The notes: a model not told the origin generated them from the sequence alone. Shown: positions 1 to 8,495, counted from the stretch's first letter. The stretch is DNA of 51,191 bases from Prolixibacteraceae bacterium (GCA_025355875.1 JANXYV010000151.1:1-51191), one strand, 5' to 3'. A program made the numbers and translations.

Positions 1-886
1 TCCCAATATCAAGTTTGTGGTAATAATTGATGAACTCTTCAAAACACGTTTTGTAGGTTTTTATAGTTTGCTCACTATATCTTAATTCCTGAAGTTTTTC
101 GATAAACTCTGACGGACACGTCCGGTAATTCGGTACGTCGTATGGGCTTATTCTATTTTTTCGCAAGCCCGGAGTTTCTTCTTCGAAGACAAAGTTCAGC
201 AGTAATTTTTGTGCCAGCAACTTCAATTCGTCGATAAATTTTTCGGCATAAGGAATGGTCCACCACCGGTTTTCTGTATTCCAGCGATAATATGGAAATT
301 TTCGTATTTCGCTGGTAAGTTCCTTATTATAGCCGTGAATGATATTCAAACTTCCTGAATTGGTTTTAATTACCAGCAAATCAGTTTTCGAGCGGTATGT
401 CTTTTCAATTGGGGTTTCAGCTTTTTCCTGAATAAACTCTTTGATCCGATCTCCGAAATAGTCTTTTATGATCTCGGCATTCTCGCGGTAATTGGGTATT
501 ACCCAGCAATAGTTAATTCGATCCCACCTGCTGTATAGCAAGGTTTTAATCAACCGAATATCTTTTTCGTTTTTGGGCAACTTTACTATGATCCTTTTCT
601 CGGTAAGGTGAATGGAAACATTCTGGTCAGTTTCAATGATATTCCTTTCCTGAAAAGCCGCCTGACTATTTTCCAGTTCATTTTTCTTGCTTGGATATTC
701 AAGATCAGGAAAAAGGCCTTTTAACCGGTTGAAAGCAAATTGTGTGTATGGAATGTGCCAGGATCTTAACGACCGGCTCCAACAGGCATCCTGAATTTGT
801 TTTAATCGTGATGCGATTTCCTGATTGTATGGAAAATCAACCTTGATACGTTTTTCTCCTTCATAAACAATTTTCGAGGCTTTCAT
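1..886 (-). CDS. Tyrosine recombinase/integrase with HARP-like N-terminal repeats (C-terminus beyond window)
   Basis: Partial gene: it starts at an ATG (884-886) and stays open for 295 codons to the left edge, so the catalytic domain is missing. Residues about 259-295 look like the SAM-like core-binding domain of phage-type integrases (SEFIEKLQELRYSEQTIKTY). The first 226 residues hold three repeats of about 48 residues (13-60, 98-145, 179-226), each ending in a W-x-IP motif (SWHIP, CWVIP, WWTIP). They resemble the HARP domain of SMARCAL1-type annealing helicases and the N-terminal extensions of some Bacteroidota integrases. It probably performs site-specific recombination, but Arg/His/Tyr catalytic residues cannot be checked here. 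The gene converges on the ppdK terminator side with about 220 bp between. The family call is good; the substrate is unknown. Confidence 0.75.
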   Translation of the reverse strand, partial: MKASKIVYEGEKRIKVDFPYNQEIASRLKQIQDACWSRSLRSWHIPYTQFAFNRLKGLFPDLEYPSKKNELENSQAAFQERNIIETDQNVSIHLTEKRIIVKLPKNEKDIRLIKTLLYSRWDRINYCWVIPNYRENAEIIKDYFGDRIKEFIQEKAETPIEKTYRSKTDLLVIKTNSGSLNIIHGYNKELTSEIRKFPYYRWNTENRWWTIPYAEKFIDELKLLAQKLLLNFVFEEETPGLRKNRISPYDVPNYRTCPSEFIEKLQELRYSEQTIKTYKTCFEEFINYYHKLDIG

Positions 887-962
887 AGTCAGATTTTTGG
901 CGTATATACATTCAAATTTAGTAAATACCCGCCAAAGTTTACTCCATTTTGCCCTGAAAAAC

Positions 963-999
963 AAAAAAGGGAACAAGCCTTTCGGATCATTCCCTTTTT
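963..999 (-). terminator. Rho-independent terminator of ppdK
   Basis: An inverted repeat pairs the A/G-rich arm at 964-972 with the complementary arm at 991-999. On the minus strand it is followed by a T-run, just downstream of the ppdK stop. The flanking 1000-1105 stretch holds short low-complexity spacer sequence and no gene. Confidence 0.65.
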
Positions 1000-1105
1000 A
1001 TTTAAAGCCCCCTCCAAACCTCCCCCGAAGGGTGAGGCTTAAAAAAAGCTATTGCCTTTCTCCCGTCATCCGTCTTCCTTCACTGGACTTCGGACTTTGG
1101 ACTTT

Positions 1106-3829
1106 TTACTTGCTGTGTTTTATATTTGCCTGTGCAGCGGCCAAACGTGCGATTGGCACACGGTATGGTGAGCAACTTACGTAGCTCATACCCACTTTGT
1201 CGCAGAATTCAACCGAACTTGGTTCACCGCCGTGTTCGCCGCAAATACCTATCTTCAGGTTTGGTTTGGTCTGGCGGCCACGGGTAACGCCCATTTCAAC
1301 CAGCAATCCAACACCATTCTGATCTAATACCTGGAACGGATCTTGTTTCAGGATACCGCGGTTCAGGTAATCGGGCAGGAATTTGCCGGCATCATCGCGC
1401 GAATAGCCCAAAGTCATCTGGGTTAAATCGTTGGTTCCGAACGAGAAGAAATCAGCTTCGGCGGCAATATGGTCGGCAGTTAAAGCTGCACGTGGAATTT
1501 CGATCATCGTACCTACCTGGTAGTCGATGCGGTCGCCTTTTTCAGCAAACACTTTTTCGGCCACGCTACGGATGATTTCAGTCTGGTTTTTCAATTCAGC
1601 CACTGTTCCAACCAATGGAACCATAATTTCAGGACGGGCATCCACGCCTTTTGCTTTCAGGTTCATGGCTGCTTCGATAATGGCACGGGCCTGCATCGCT
1701 GTAATTTCGGGATAGGTAATTCCCAAACGGCAGCCACGGTGTCCCAACATCGGGTTAAATTCGTGAAGCGATTCTACTTTTTGTTTGACTTGTTCGGCCG
1801 AAATACCCATTTCTTTGGCCATTTCAAGCTGGTTGGCTTCTTCGTGAGGAACAAATTCGTGCAACGGCGGATCGAGCAAACGAATGGTGACGCCGTATCC
1901 GGCCATCGCTTCGAAAATACCTTCGAAATCGCTGCGCTGCATTGGCAGCAGTTTTTCCAAAGCTTTTTCGCGACCGGCCACATCATCGGCCAGAATCATC
2001 TCGCGCATGGCTTTGATGCGTTCGCCTTCGAAAAACATGTGCTCGGTACGGGTCAGTCCGATACCTTGTGCGCCAAAATTGCGGGCAATTTGGGCATCTT
2101 TCGGAGTGTCGGCATTGGTGCGAACGGCCATCCGTTTGTATTTGTCAGCAATTTCCATCAATTCGCCAAAATATCCACTCAATTCAGGATCAATAGTGGC
2201 AATCTTGCCTTCATACACTTCACCCGTAGTTCCGTTCAGTGAGATGAAATCGCCTTCCTTAAAAGTTTTTCCATCACATGTCATTGTGCGAAGTTTATAA
2301 TCGATTTGCAGGGCACCTGCACCCGAAACACAACATTTTCCCATTCCACGGGCCACAACGGCAGCGTGCGAGGTCATGCCTCCACGTGCGGTCAGAATAC
2401 CTTTGGCTACGTTCATTCCGCGTAAATCTTCCGGAGAAGTTTCAATACGAACCAAAACTACACTTTTACCTTGTGCTACCCATTCTTCGGCCTCGTCGGC
2501 AAAGAAAACGATCTGGCCAGTAGCTGCTCCCGGAGATGCAGGCAATCCTTTTGCCAAAACGCGGGCGGCCTTAATGGCTTTTTTATCGAATACAGGGTGC
2601 AATAATTCGTCGAGTTTATTGGGTTCAACGCGCAGCAAAGCGGTTTTTTCGTCAATCAAACCTTCTTTCATCATATCGATGGCAATCTGCACCATGGCAG
2701 CCCCGGTACGTTTTCCACCGCGGGTCTGCAGCATCCACATTTTGCCTTCCTGAATGGTGAACTCCATATCCTGCATATCCTTGTAATGTTTTTCGAGATT
2801 GTTCTGAATTCTGAACAATTCATTGTACATCTGAGGCATTGCTTCTTCGAGAGAAGGATATTTGGCAGCGCGGTCGGCTTCGGAAACTCCGGCCAGTTCG
2901 GCCCATCGTTTCGAGCCTTCGATGGTGATTTGCTGTGGAGTACGGATCCCGGCCACCACATCCTCGCCCTGGGCATTGATCAGGTATTCGCCATTGAAAA
3001 GATTTTCGCCGGTTCCGGCATCGCGGCTAAAACATACGCCTGTTCCTGAAGTTAACCCCATGTTTCCGAATACCATGGCCTGAACATTCACTGCAGTTCC
3101 CCATTCTTCAGGAATCTGGTTCAGCTGACGGTAATAGATAGCACGGTCGTTCATCCAACTGTTGAATACGGCACAGACAGCACCCCAAAGCTGTTCATAC
3201 GAACTTTCAGGAAAATCGTGACCGGTTTTTGCTTTAACTGCAGCTTTGAATTTGGTAACCAGTTCTTTCAGTGCATCCACCGAAAGCTCGTTATCGTTGA
3301 TCACATTTTGTTCGTGCTTAACTTCTTCAAGGATTTCCTCAAATGGATCGATATCGGTTTTTGAAGTTGGTTTCATGTCAAGAACCACGTCGCCATACAT
3401 TTGCACAAAACGGCGGTAGCTGTCCCACACAAAGCGAGGGTTTCCGGTCTTTCTGGCCATTCCTTCCACCACAGTGTCGTTCAAACCGAGGTTCAGGATG
3501 GTATCCATCATACCCGGCATTGATGCGCGTGCGCCTGAACGAACAGAAACCAACAGCGGGTTGGCAGAATCGCCAAATTTGCCGCCGGTTTGAGCTTCCA
3601 CCTGTGCGATTGCTGCTTCGACATCAGCCTTTATCAGTTCAACCACATGTTCCCGACCCAATTTATTGTAGAGGGTACAAACATCGGTAGTGATGGTGAA
3701 TCCCGGGGGAACAGGAACACCAATCAAATTCATTTCTGCAAGGTTTGCACCTTTACCTCCGAGCAAGTTTTTCATGTCAGCTTTGCCTTCAGCTGCGCCA
3801 TTTCCAAACGTGTAAACGTACTTTGTCAT
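1106..3829 (-). CDS. ppdK: Pyruvate, phosphate dikinase
   Basis: Interconverts pyruvate + ATP + Pi and phosphoenolpyruvate + AMP + PPi in the cytoplasm, serving gluconeogenesis or PPi-linked glycolysis. The 907 residues are the usual full length. An N-terminal nucleotide-binding domain ([13 protein letters not shown] at 21-33, [16 protein letters not shown] at 95-110) is followed by the swivelling phosphohistidine domain, with the catalytic His at 488 in GGMTSHAAV. The C-terminal PEP/pyruvate barrel carries the [10 protein letters not shown] segment with its catalytic Cys. The start follows a Bacteroidota-type promoter at 3878-3885 and a terminator lies downstream, so it is probably transcribed alone. 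It is divergent from the small-RNA pair at 3939-4247. No defect is seen. Confidence 0.97.
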   Translation of the reverse strand: MTKYVYTFGNGAAEGKADMKNLLGGKGANLAEMNLIGVPVPPGFTITTDVCTLYNKLGREHVVELIKADVEAAIAQVEAQTGGKFGDSANPLLVSVRSGARASMPGMMDTILNLGLNDTVVEGMARKTGNPRFVWDSYRRFVQMYGDVVLDMKPTSKTDIDPFEEILEEVKHEQNVINDNELSVDALKELVTKFKAAVKAKTGHDFPESSYEQLWGAVCAVFNSWMNDRAIYYRQLNQIPEEWGTAVNVQAMVFGNMGLTSGTGVCFSRDAGTGENLFNGEYLINAQGEDVVAGIRTPQQITIEGSKRWAELAGVSEADRAAKYPSLEEAMPQMYNELFRIQNNLEKHYKDMQDMEFTIQEGKMWMLQTRGGKRTGAAMVQIAIDMMKEGLIDEKTALLRVEPNKLDELLHPVFDKKAIKAARVLAKGLPASPGAATGQIVFFADEAEEWVAQGKSVVLVRIETSPEDLRGMNVAKGILTARGGMTSHAAVVARGMGKCCVSGAGALQIDYKLRTMTCDGKTFKEGDFISLNGTTGEVYEGKIATIDPELSGYFGELMEIADKYKRMAVRTNADTPKDAQIARNFGAQGIGLTRTEHMFFEGERIKAMREMILADDVAGREKALEKLLPMQRSDFEGIFEAMAGYGVTIRLLDPPLHEFVPHEEANQLEMAKEMGISAEQVKQKVESLHEFNPMLGHRGCRLGITYPEITAMQARAIIEAAMNLKAKGVDARPEIMVPLVGTVAELKNQTEIIRSVAEKVFAEKGDRIDYQVGTMIEIPRAALTADHIAAEADFFSFGTNDLTQMTLGYSRDDAGKFLPDYLNRGILKQDPFQVLDQNGVGLLVEMGVTRGRQTKPNLKIGICGEHGGEPSSVEFCDKVGMSYVSCSPYRVPIARLAAAQANIKHSK

Positions 3830-3877
3830 AAAATGTAATTTTATAAGAATTAAAAATTGTTTTCACTGTAAGTGGCA

Positions 3878-3885
3878 CAAATATA
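3878..3885 (-). promoter_or_regulatory. Predicted ppdK promoter (-7 element)
   Basis: On the minus strand this reads TATATTTG, matching the Bacteroidota housekeeping -7 element TAnnTTTG. It lies about 50 bp before the ppdK ATG. No clear -33 element was recognised. Confidence 0.55.
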
Positions 3886-3938
3886 AGGATTCCTTCAAGA
3901 AGCAAAAAACCAAAGGTCTTTTTAATTTCTTCAAAATC

Positions 3939-3993
3939 TTAACAATCCTTAACCATCGTTTATACCTCTTAACGACTCCTCGTTGTATATTTG
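3939..3993 (+). promoter_or_regulatory. Promoter of small RNA copy 1 with phased TTAAC boxes
   Basis: A perfect -7 element TATATTTG lies at 3986-3993. TTAAC boxes start at 3939, 3949 (TTAACC) and 3969, spacings of 10 and 20 bp, with 17 bp from the last box to the -7 element. The same spacing recurs before copy 2. The boxes lie on one helical face and look like sites for a dimeric or OmpR/PhoB-type regulator (inference). The one nearest the -7 element may instead be part of the -33 region. Confidence 0.6.
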
Positions 3994-3998
3994 CAGAG

Positions 3999-4090
3999 TA
4001 ATTCACAATAAGAATTCAGACAAGAGGTTTTTTTTCATAGAATAGGTTTGGTTAGGTTAGAAAAGGATGGTTGGGGCCATCCTTTTTTTT
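3999..4090 (+). ncRNA. Putative small RNA, copy 1 of tandem pair
   Basis: A predicted transcript of about 90 nt runs from about 7 nt past the -7 element to a strong terminator. It has no credible open reading frame. The segment from about 4018 is almost identical to copy 2 (three differences in about 73 nt). It contains a U8 tract, a G/U-rich C-poor stretch (GGTTTGGTTAGGTTAG) that could be single-stranded, and a terminator stem. The differences cluster in one wobble-preserving stem position, the hairpin loop and the 5' edge, as expected for a structured RNA. I know no family for it. Confidence 0.6.
4063..4090 (+). terminator. Intrinsic terminator of small RNA copy 1
   Basis: A perfect 8-bp stem (AAGGATGG at 4063-4070, CCATCCTT at 4077-4084) closes a TTGGGG loop and is followed by a T8 run at 4083-4090. 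Confidence 0.85.
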
Positions 4091-4106
4091 ACCACTATTC
4101 TCAGAT

Positions 4107-4161
4107 TTAATATTCTTTAACCTTGGTTCAGATGTGTTAACATTGATCGGATGTATCTTTG
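4107..4161 (+). promoter_or_regulatory. Promoter of small RNA copy 2 with phased TTAAC boxes
   Basis: The -7 element TATCTTTG is at 4154-4161. Boxes start at 4107 (TTAAT), 4117 (TTAACC) and 4137 (TTAAC). These are the same 10, 20 and 17 bp spacings as in copy 1, although the sequence between the boxes has diverged. Confidence 0.6.
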
Positions 4162-4167
4162 CTTCGT

Positions 4168-4247
4168 ACAATTTAGATAAGAGGTTTTTTTTCATAGAAT
4201 AGGTTTGGTTAGGTTAGAAAAGGGTGGCTGGGGCCATCCTTTTTTTT
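4168..4247 (+). ncRNA. Putative small RNA, copy 2 of tandem pair
   Basis: A predicted transcript of about 80 nt. Its body is offset by 157 bp from copy 1 and nearly identical to it, including the U8 tract and the G/U-rich stretch. Its 5' leader is about 11 nt shorter than that of copy 1. It ends in its own terminator about 200 bp before the DUF5009 gene, so it is more likely an independent RNA than a leader. Function unknown. Confidence 0.6.
4220..4247 (+). terminator. Intrinsic terminator of small RNA copy 2
   Basis: The stem AAGGGTGG (4220-4227) pairs with CCATCCTT (4234-4241) with one G-U wobble where copy 1 has A-U. The loop is CTGGGG and a T-run to 4247 follows. The base change keeps the pairing. 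Confidence 0.85.
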
Positions 4248-4447
4248 GACTATATTTTTTTTGATCGAAAATTTTCCCCAGGTTTGCCCTCGAACCACTA
4301 ATTCAACCACACCGTCAGATCAAAAGAACACCAGATACACAATAGGATTTGTGCGTGTGTTTAAATTCTGCAAAAATTTGTTCAACTTTACTGCAAACAA
4401 ATGAAGTTGTCCGATCTTAATTTATCTATGATTTAAAAACTGATCCT

Positions 4448-5569
4448 ATGGAGAATGCCTCAAAAAATCCGGAACCGGTTGTGGCTGGCAGGATTACCTC
4501 TGTTGATTTCTTCCGCGGCTTTACCATGTTCCTTTTGATAGGAGAAAGCACCCATCTTTACAGTCATATCGGTTCAATTCAAGGCAGCAGCCTGATGCAG
4601 TTTTTTGCCACACAACTCGACCATCACGAATGGCACGGACTTCACTTCTGGGACCTGATCCAACCATTTTTCATGTTTATCGTCGGAGTGGCCATTCCAT
4701 TTGCAGTGGCTAACCGGATTAAAAAGGGAGATTCAGATCAGACTATTTTAAACCATGCGCTCAAACGCTCATTTCTCCTGCTTTTTTTGGGATGGGCATT
4801 GTACTGTATCGGACCCGGCGAAATCGTTTTCAGGTTTCAGAACGTGTTGGCTCAATTGTCGGTAACCTATCTGGTTGCATTCCTGATCCGAAAAAAGAGT
4901 GTTACTTTTCAAATCACTTTTACCTTGGTTGTCCTTCTGATGACCGATCTTGCTTACCGGTATTTCCCCGTTGTAGGTTTTAACCATCCCTGGGTGCCAT
5001 TTGAAAATCTGGGCGCCTGGGTCAATAATAAAATTGAAGGGGTTGAGAAGGCTGATATCTGGGCTTCGTTAAATGCGGTTCCGACCATTGCTCACACCGT
5101 TTGGGGAGTTCTTTTCGGCCAGCTCCTGATGAGCGCCCGTCCGGTAAAAAAGAAAATTCAGATCATGCTGATGGCAGGATTTGCCTGTTTACTGATCGGT
5201 TTTTCGCTTGACTTATTGAATATTACGCCAATCATCAAGAAAATTGCCACTGCCTCTTTTGTTTTTGCAAGCGGGGGATGGGCCATCCTCGCGCTTTGTT
5301 TTTCTTACTGGATCATTGATGTCAAAAAGCTATTCGCCGGAGGATCGAAATTTTTTACGGTTGTCGGGATGAACTGCATTTTTATTTACCTCTTTTTTCA
5401 TATTGGAGGCTCCGATCTGATCAGCCGGATTTTTGTGCCTTTTTCCAAACTTCTTTTCTCGTGGAACGGTGAGATATCAGTCAACATTGCGACCAGCCTG
5501 GCAACCTGGTTTTCCTTGTGGTATATTTGCTACTGGTTGTTCAAAAACAAGCTGTTTATTAAGATATAA
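4448..5569 (+). CDS. DUF5009/HGSNAT-like multi-pass membrane acyltransferase
   Basis: A 373-residue polytopic inner-membrane protein with about ten hydrophobic segments. It opens with RITSVDFFRGFTMFLLIGES, the family signature of DUF5009 proteins related to heparan-alpha-glucosaminide N-acetyltransferase (NagX/YeiB-like). His residues in the first loop (LDHHEWHGLHFWDLIQPFFMF, with DHHEWHG near 59) fit the acyl-transfer site known in this superfamily. The expected role is transmembrane acetylation of a sugar such as glucosamine, from knowledge of relatives. It stands alone between the small-RNA pair and the convergent punA gene. Substrate unproven. Confidence 0.8.
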   Translation: MENASKNPEPVVAGRITSVDFFRGFTMFLLIGESTHLYSHIGSIQGSSLMQFFATQLDHHEWHGLHFWDLIQPFFMFIVGVAIPFAVANRIKKGDSDQTILNHALKRSFLLLFLGWALYCIGPGEIVFRFQNVLAQLSVTYLVAFLIRKKSVTFQITFTLVVLLMTDLAYRYFPVVGFNHPWVPFENLGAWVNNKIEGVEKADIWASLNAVPTIAHTVWGVLFGQLLMSARPVKKKIQIMLMAGFACLLIGFSLDLLNITPIIKKIATASFVFASGGWAILALCFSYWIIDVKKLFAGGSKFFTVVGMNCIFIYLFFHIGGSDLISRIFVPFSKLLFSWNGEISVNIATSLATWFSLWYICYWLFKNKLFIKI

Positions 5570-5650
5570 GTCAATACTATCCAATACTCAATAAAGAATA
5601 TCCAATATTCAGAATCCAACTTGGAATTTGGAACTTTGAACCTGAAACTC

Positions 5651-6463
5651 TTACAGTCCGGCAACCAGTTCTTTCAAAATCATGGTCATGTTGGGTTCGG
5701 CTTTCATGGCCGCTTCCTGAACTTCCTCATGCGAGATTTCGACGATCTGTCCGGGAACGCCGCTGTCGGTCACGATCGAAATTCCAAAAACAGTCATATT
5801 CATATGGCGGGCCACAATAACTTCAGGAACGGTTGACATACCGACCAGATCGGCGCCCAAATGCCGGAACATCAGGTATTCGGCCGGAGTTTCAAAGGTA
5901 GGACCGGAGACGCCCACATAAACGCCCTCTTTCAGGGAAATTCCGTTTTTCAACGCAATCGCTTTGGCCTTGTTCCGGAGATGTTCATCGTAGGATTTGC
6001 TCATATCGGGGAACCGCGGGCCAAGTTCGTTGAGGTTTTTTCCCCTAAGCGGATGTTCAGGAAAGAAATTGATATGATCGGTAATAAGAACCACATCGCC
6101 CACTTTAAAGTCGGGATTTAATCCTCCGGAAGCATTGGAAACAAACAAGGTGTTGATGCCCATCATTTTCATTACCCGAACCGGAAAAGTAACTTCTTTC
6201 ATGGAGTATCCTTCGTAATAGTGGAAGCGACCCTGCATGGCCAGTACGTTTTTTCCGGCCAGTTTCCCGAAGATCAGCTTTCCGGAATGTCCATCAACGG
6301 TAGAGACCGGAAAATCAGGAATTTCACTGTATGGAATAGTCCGTTCGATTTCAATTTCACTGACCAGTCCGCCAAGACCCGAACCCAGGATGATTCCGGC
6401 ATCAACGGGTTTTTTTACTATTTCGCTTATGAAGGTCGCGGTTGCTTTTATTTTCTCTAACAT
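5651..6463 (-). CDS. punA: Purine nucleoside phosphorylase (trimeric PNP/MTAP family)
   Basis: Phosphorolytic cleavage of purine nucleosides to base and (deoxy)ribose-1-phosphate, for purine salvage in the cytoplasm. The 270 residues match the low-molecular-mass class. Visible motifs are the phosphate loop GIILGSGLGGL (23-33), the HYYEGY segment, SNASGGL and VGMSTVPEVIVARH. At the position where mammalian PNP has its base-contacting Asn, this protein reads GISIVTDSGV with Asp233, as in methylthioadenosine phosphorylase; this may widen base preference (inference). Its first 62 nt overlap the 3' end of lpxK, so the two are probably co-transcribed. The start at 6463 is kept because the helix MLEKIKATATFISEIV is typical of the family. 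Confidence 0.92.
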   Translation of the reverse strand: MLEKIKATATFISEIVKKPVDAGIILGSGLGGLVSEIEIERTIPYSEIPDFPVSTVDGHSGKLIFGKLAGKNVLAMQGRFHYYEGYSMKEVTFPVRVMKMMGINTLFVSNASGGLNPDFKVGDVVLITDHINFFPEHPLRGKNLNELGPRFPDMSKSYDEHLRNKAKAIALKNGISLKEGVYVGVSGPTFETPAEYLMFRHLGADLVGMSTVPEVIVARHMNMTVFGISIVTDSGVPGQIVEISHEEVQEAAMKAEPNMTMILKELVAGL

Positions 6464-7505
6464 AGGTTACAATTTTTTCGTCAAAGTTTTTTCCTTCGCT
6501 ATCCAGGAATTTGATTTTCAGGGGTATGTAAAATAAATTAGCTTTCATCGAATCTGAAAGATCCATGTCCTTCAGGCGCATCGAATCTTTTTCGGTGGTG
6601 ATAATTACCTTATTTTCTGACTGAATGGAATTGAACTTTTGTTCTATCTGCTGAATGTTCGAAGGATTAAAATTGTGGTGGTCAGGATATTTCAAATCGG
6701 TAATATCTTCACTGAAGTTATTCAGATACTTGCGTAAGTGCTCCGGATTTGCAATTCCGGTAACGAGCAGCACACTTACCTTATCTGATGCAAGTTTGGG
6801 AGTGCTGATGGCCTTGTCAGGAAAGACCGGCGTGAGTGACTGGTAAACCATGGTCGTAAAAAACAGGTTCTGATATGGTCGCAGAAACACGTCTTTCATG
6901 ATAATCCGCCGAGTGATTGGCGAAATTTCCTGAGGACATTTGGTGTAGATAATCACATTTGCCCGGCGCATTTGCCATTTGGCTTCCCGAAGTCGGCCAA
7001 CAGGCATCAACTGGTCCTTGTCGATCGGGCGGTTAAAATCAATCAGCAGAATATTGATCCCAGGATTCACACTTCGATGCTGAAATGCATCGTCCAATAA
7101 AATCACATCGGGCAATTGCGCCGCTGCCTGAACCTGAATTTTTTGGATGGCCTGAACCCGCTTTTCGTCCACAATAACCTGTACCTCGCTGAACTTGGTT
7201 TTGATCTGCAAAGGCTCATCACCGACATCCGAAGCCAATGAATCAACCATAACTTCCTGATAACCTTTCGTTTTCCGTTTATAACCCCGGCTTATGGTGG
7301 TTACAATGAATTGTTTCCGAAGAAGTTCGACCAGGTATTCGGTGTGAGGAGTTTTGCCGGTTCCACCAACGGTAATGTTTCCAATCGAAATAACCGGTAT
7401 CTCGAATTCGGTGGATTTGAACAGTTTATAATCGTACAGGAAATTGCGTATCGAAATGATTAGCCCGTAAATGGCAGAAATTGGATATAGAAGGAATTTG
7501 AACAT
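6402..7505 (-). CDS. lpxK: Tetraacyldisaccharide 4'-kinase (lipid A synthesis)
   Basis: Phosphorylates the 4' position of the lipid A disaccharide precursor at the inner membrane. From the ATG at 7505 it gives 367 residues. A hydrophobic N-terminus (MFKFLLYPISAIYGLI) precedes the family P-loop VGGTGKTPH near 46-54, the DDAFQHR motif and a C-terminal ITTEKDSMR segment. An in-frame ATG 63 nt upstream would add 21 residues unlike the family, so I reject it. A -7 element at 7603-7610 lies about 100 bp upstream. The 3' end overlaps punA by 62 nt, longer than usual. Presence of this gene shows a lipid A-type outer membrane. Confidence 0.93.
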   Translation of the reverse strand: MFKFLLYPISAIYGLIISIRNFLYDYKLFKSTEFEIPVISIGNITVGGTGKTPHTEYLVELLRKQFIVTTISRGYKRKTKGYQEVMVDSLASDVGDEPLQIKTKFSEVQVIVDEKRVQAIQKIQVQAAAQLPDVILLDDAFQHRSVNPGINILLIDFNRPIDKDQLMPVGRLREAKWQMRRANVIIYTKCPQEISPITRRIIMKDVFLRPYQNLFFTTMVYQSLTPVFPDKAISTPKLASDKVSVLLVTGIANPEHLRKYLNNFSEDITDLKYPDHHNFNPSNIQQIEQKFNSIQSENKVIITTEKDSMRLKDMDLSDSMKANLFYIPLKIKFLDSEGKNFDEKIVTYVRENKSNRDLHKRNSKKTR

Positions 7506-7602
7506 CTTGGAATTCAAGTAAAAAGTAAAAAGGCAAAAGTGCAATTCTGATGATTGACAGGCATTCACGCAATATTAGGCTGTCACACTGACAATCGTAT
7601 TG

Positions 7603-7610
7603 CAAAAGTA
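7603..7610 (-). promoter_or_regulatory. Predicted lpxK-punA promoter (-7 element)
   Basis: On the minus strand this reads TACTTTTG, an exact TAnnTTTG match about 100 bp before the lpxK start. The stretch 7620-7800 is AT-rich, and no gene or RNA was recognised in it. Confidence 0.45.
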
Positions 7611-7803
7611 GGAAAATTTGAGGAGCGAACCGAATTAATGAAATGCATAAAACAGTAAGGAATTAAAACAGAATACCAATGCAAGACACATTTTCCCTTG
7701 ACTAACCAAACCTTTTTCATATTTTTACACAGCATAGACAGGAGCAATCCCTCTAAAATTTAAGTATATTGATAAAAACAGACTGTAATTAGATTATCAA
7801 CGC

Positions 7804-7847
7804 ATTGACATAGCATTAGCTATTATTCGCATACCAGAAACCTGAAA
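7804..7847 (+). repeat. Imperfect direct repeat, copy A, upstream of the toxin-antitoxin pair
   Basis: Shares about 80% identity with 8529-8576 beyond the toxin gene. Common blocks are ACATAGCATT, GCTATT, TTCGC and CAGAAACCT. The two copies bracket the toxin-antitoxin module in the same orientation. Confidence 0.6.
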
Positions 7848-7882
7848 GTTAAATGTTAATATTGAAATATATATTCATAAAA

Positions 7883-8095
7883 ATGGAAACAATAAGCATA
7901 CAAATAAAAAATCCGAAAGCCAAACAGTTGCTCAAAGATTTGGAATCGATGAATTTGATCACGATAAAATCGAAACCCACCTTGGGTATGATGCTTGAAA
8001 AGCTGCGAACAAAAGGTCAGGATGCTCCTAGGCTTGAAGAAATTACAAGTGAAGTAGAAAAAGTCAGGCAAATGCGCTATGATAAAAAAGCATAG
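7883..8095 (+). CDS. Probable antitoxin of PIN-domain toxin
   Basis: A 70-residue hydrophilic protein from the ATG at 7883. An ATG 30 nt upstream is possible but adds a hydrophobic stretch unlike an antitoxin. The N-terminus (METISIQIKNPKAKQLLKDL) resembles small antitoxins paired with COG1569-type PIN toxins in Bacteroidota, and the C-terminal half is helical and charged. It overlaps the toxin by 17 nt, the usual coupled arrangement. It would neutralise the toxin and probably repress the pair's promoter. The call rests mainly on context; the protein itself has no diagnostic motif. Confidence 0.7.
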   Translation: METISIQIKNPKAKQLLKDLESMNLITIKSKPTLGMMLEKLRTKGQDAPRLEEITSEVEKVRQMRYDKKA

Positions 8096-8495
8096 AATTA
8101 TTGTTGACACAAATCTGTGGATTAGTTTTTTGCTGTCGAAGCAATTTAGCTTCATCGATAAGTTGTTGAAAAATAGAAATGTGCAGCTTGTTTTTAGCTC
8201 TGAGCTTCTTTTGGAGTTTTTGGATGTGGTAAAGCGGCCAAAATTGAAAAAGTATTTCTCGAAAACCAATATCGATAACTTGCTCGAAATTATTGAGGAA
8301 TATGCAGTATTTATTCAGGTAACGTCTGCCGTTGATAGTTGTCGTGATAAAAAAGATAATTTCCTTTTGGCATTGGCAAAGGATAGTTCGGCCAATTATT
8401 TGATTACCGGAGATAATGATTTACTTGTAATAAAGAAATTTGAAGAAACTGAAATAATAACCATTGCAGAATATAAAATCAAAACAGAGATATAA
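8079..8495 (+). CDS. PIN-domain toxin (putative ribonuclease)
   Basis: A 138-residue PIN-fold protein of the COG1569/TIGR00305 toxin type. The acidic metal-binding residues are in place: Asp10 in IIVDTNLWISF, Glu46 in ELLLEF, Asp90/Asp93 in CRDKKDN and Asp112/Asp114 in TGDNDLL. Family members cleave RNA until bound by their antitoxin, so it should act as a growth-inhibiting RNase in the cytoplasm (inference). It overlaps the antitoxin and lies just before the palindrome and type III R-M operon, giving a defence or stability island. Strongly AT-rich like its partner, suggesting acquisition. Confidence 0.85.
   Translation: MIKKHRIIVDTNLWISFLLSKQFSFIDKLLKNRNVQLVFSSELLLEFLDVVKRPKLKKYFSKTNIDNLLEIIEEYAVFIQVTSAVDSCRDKKDNFLLALAKDSSANYLITGDNDLLVIKKFEETEIITIAEYKIKTEI

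Noticed and set aside
1008-1105. Repeat-like CCTCCAAACCTCCCCC and GGACTTTGG spacer text
   Set aside because: Common low-complexity spacer type in such genomes; related text is at 5623-5650. It is too short to call an element.
1527-3690. Open frames on the plus strand inside ppdK, and similar ones opposite bamA, GH3 and others
   Set aside because: They are antiparallel shadows of conserved genes with no motif of their own.
7620-7800. tRNA or other RNA gene in the lpxK-antitoxin gap
   Set aside because: No tRNA-like cloverleaf, GGTTCGA loop or terminator was seen; only AT-rich sequence.
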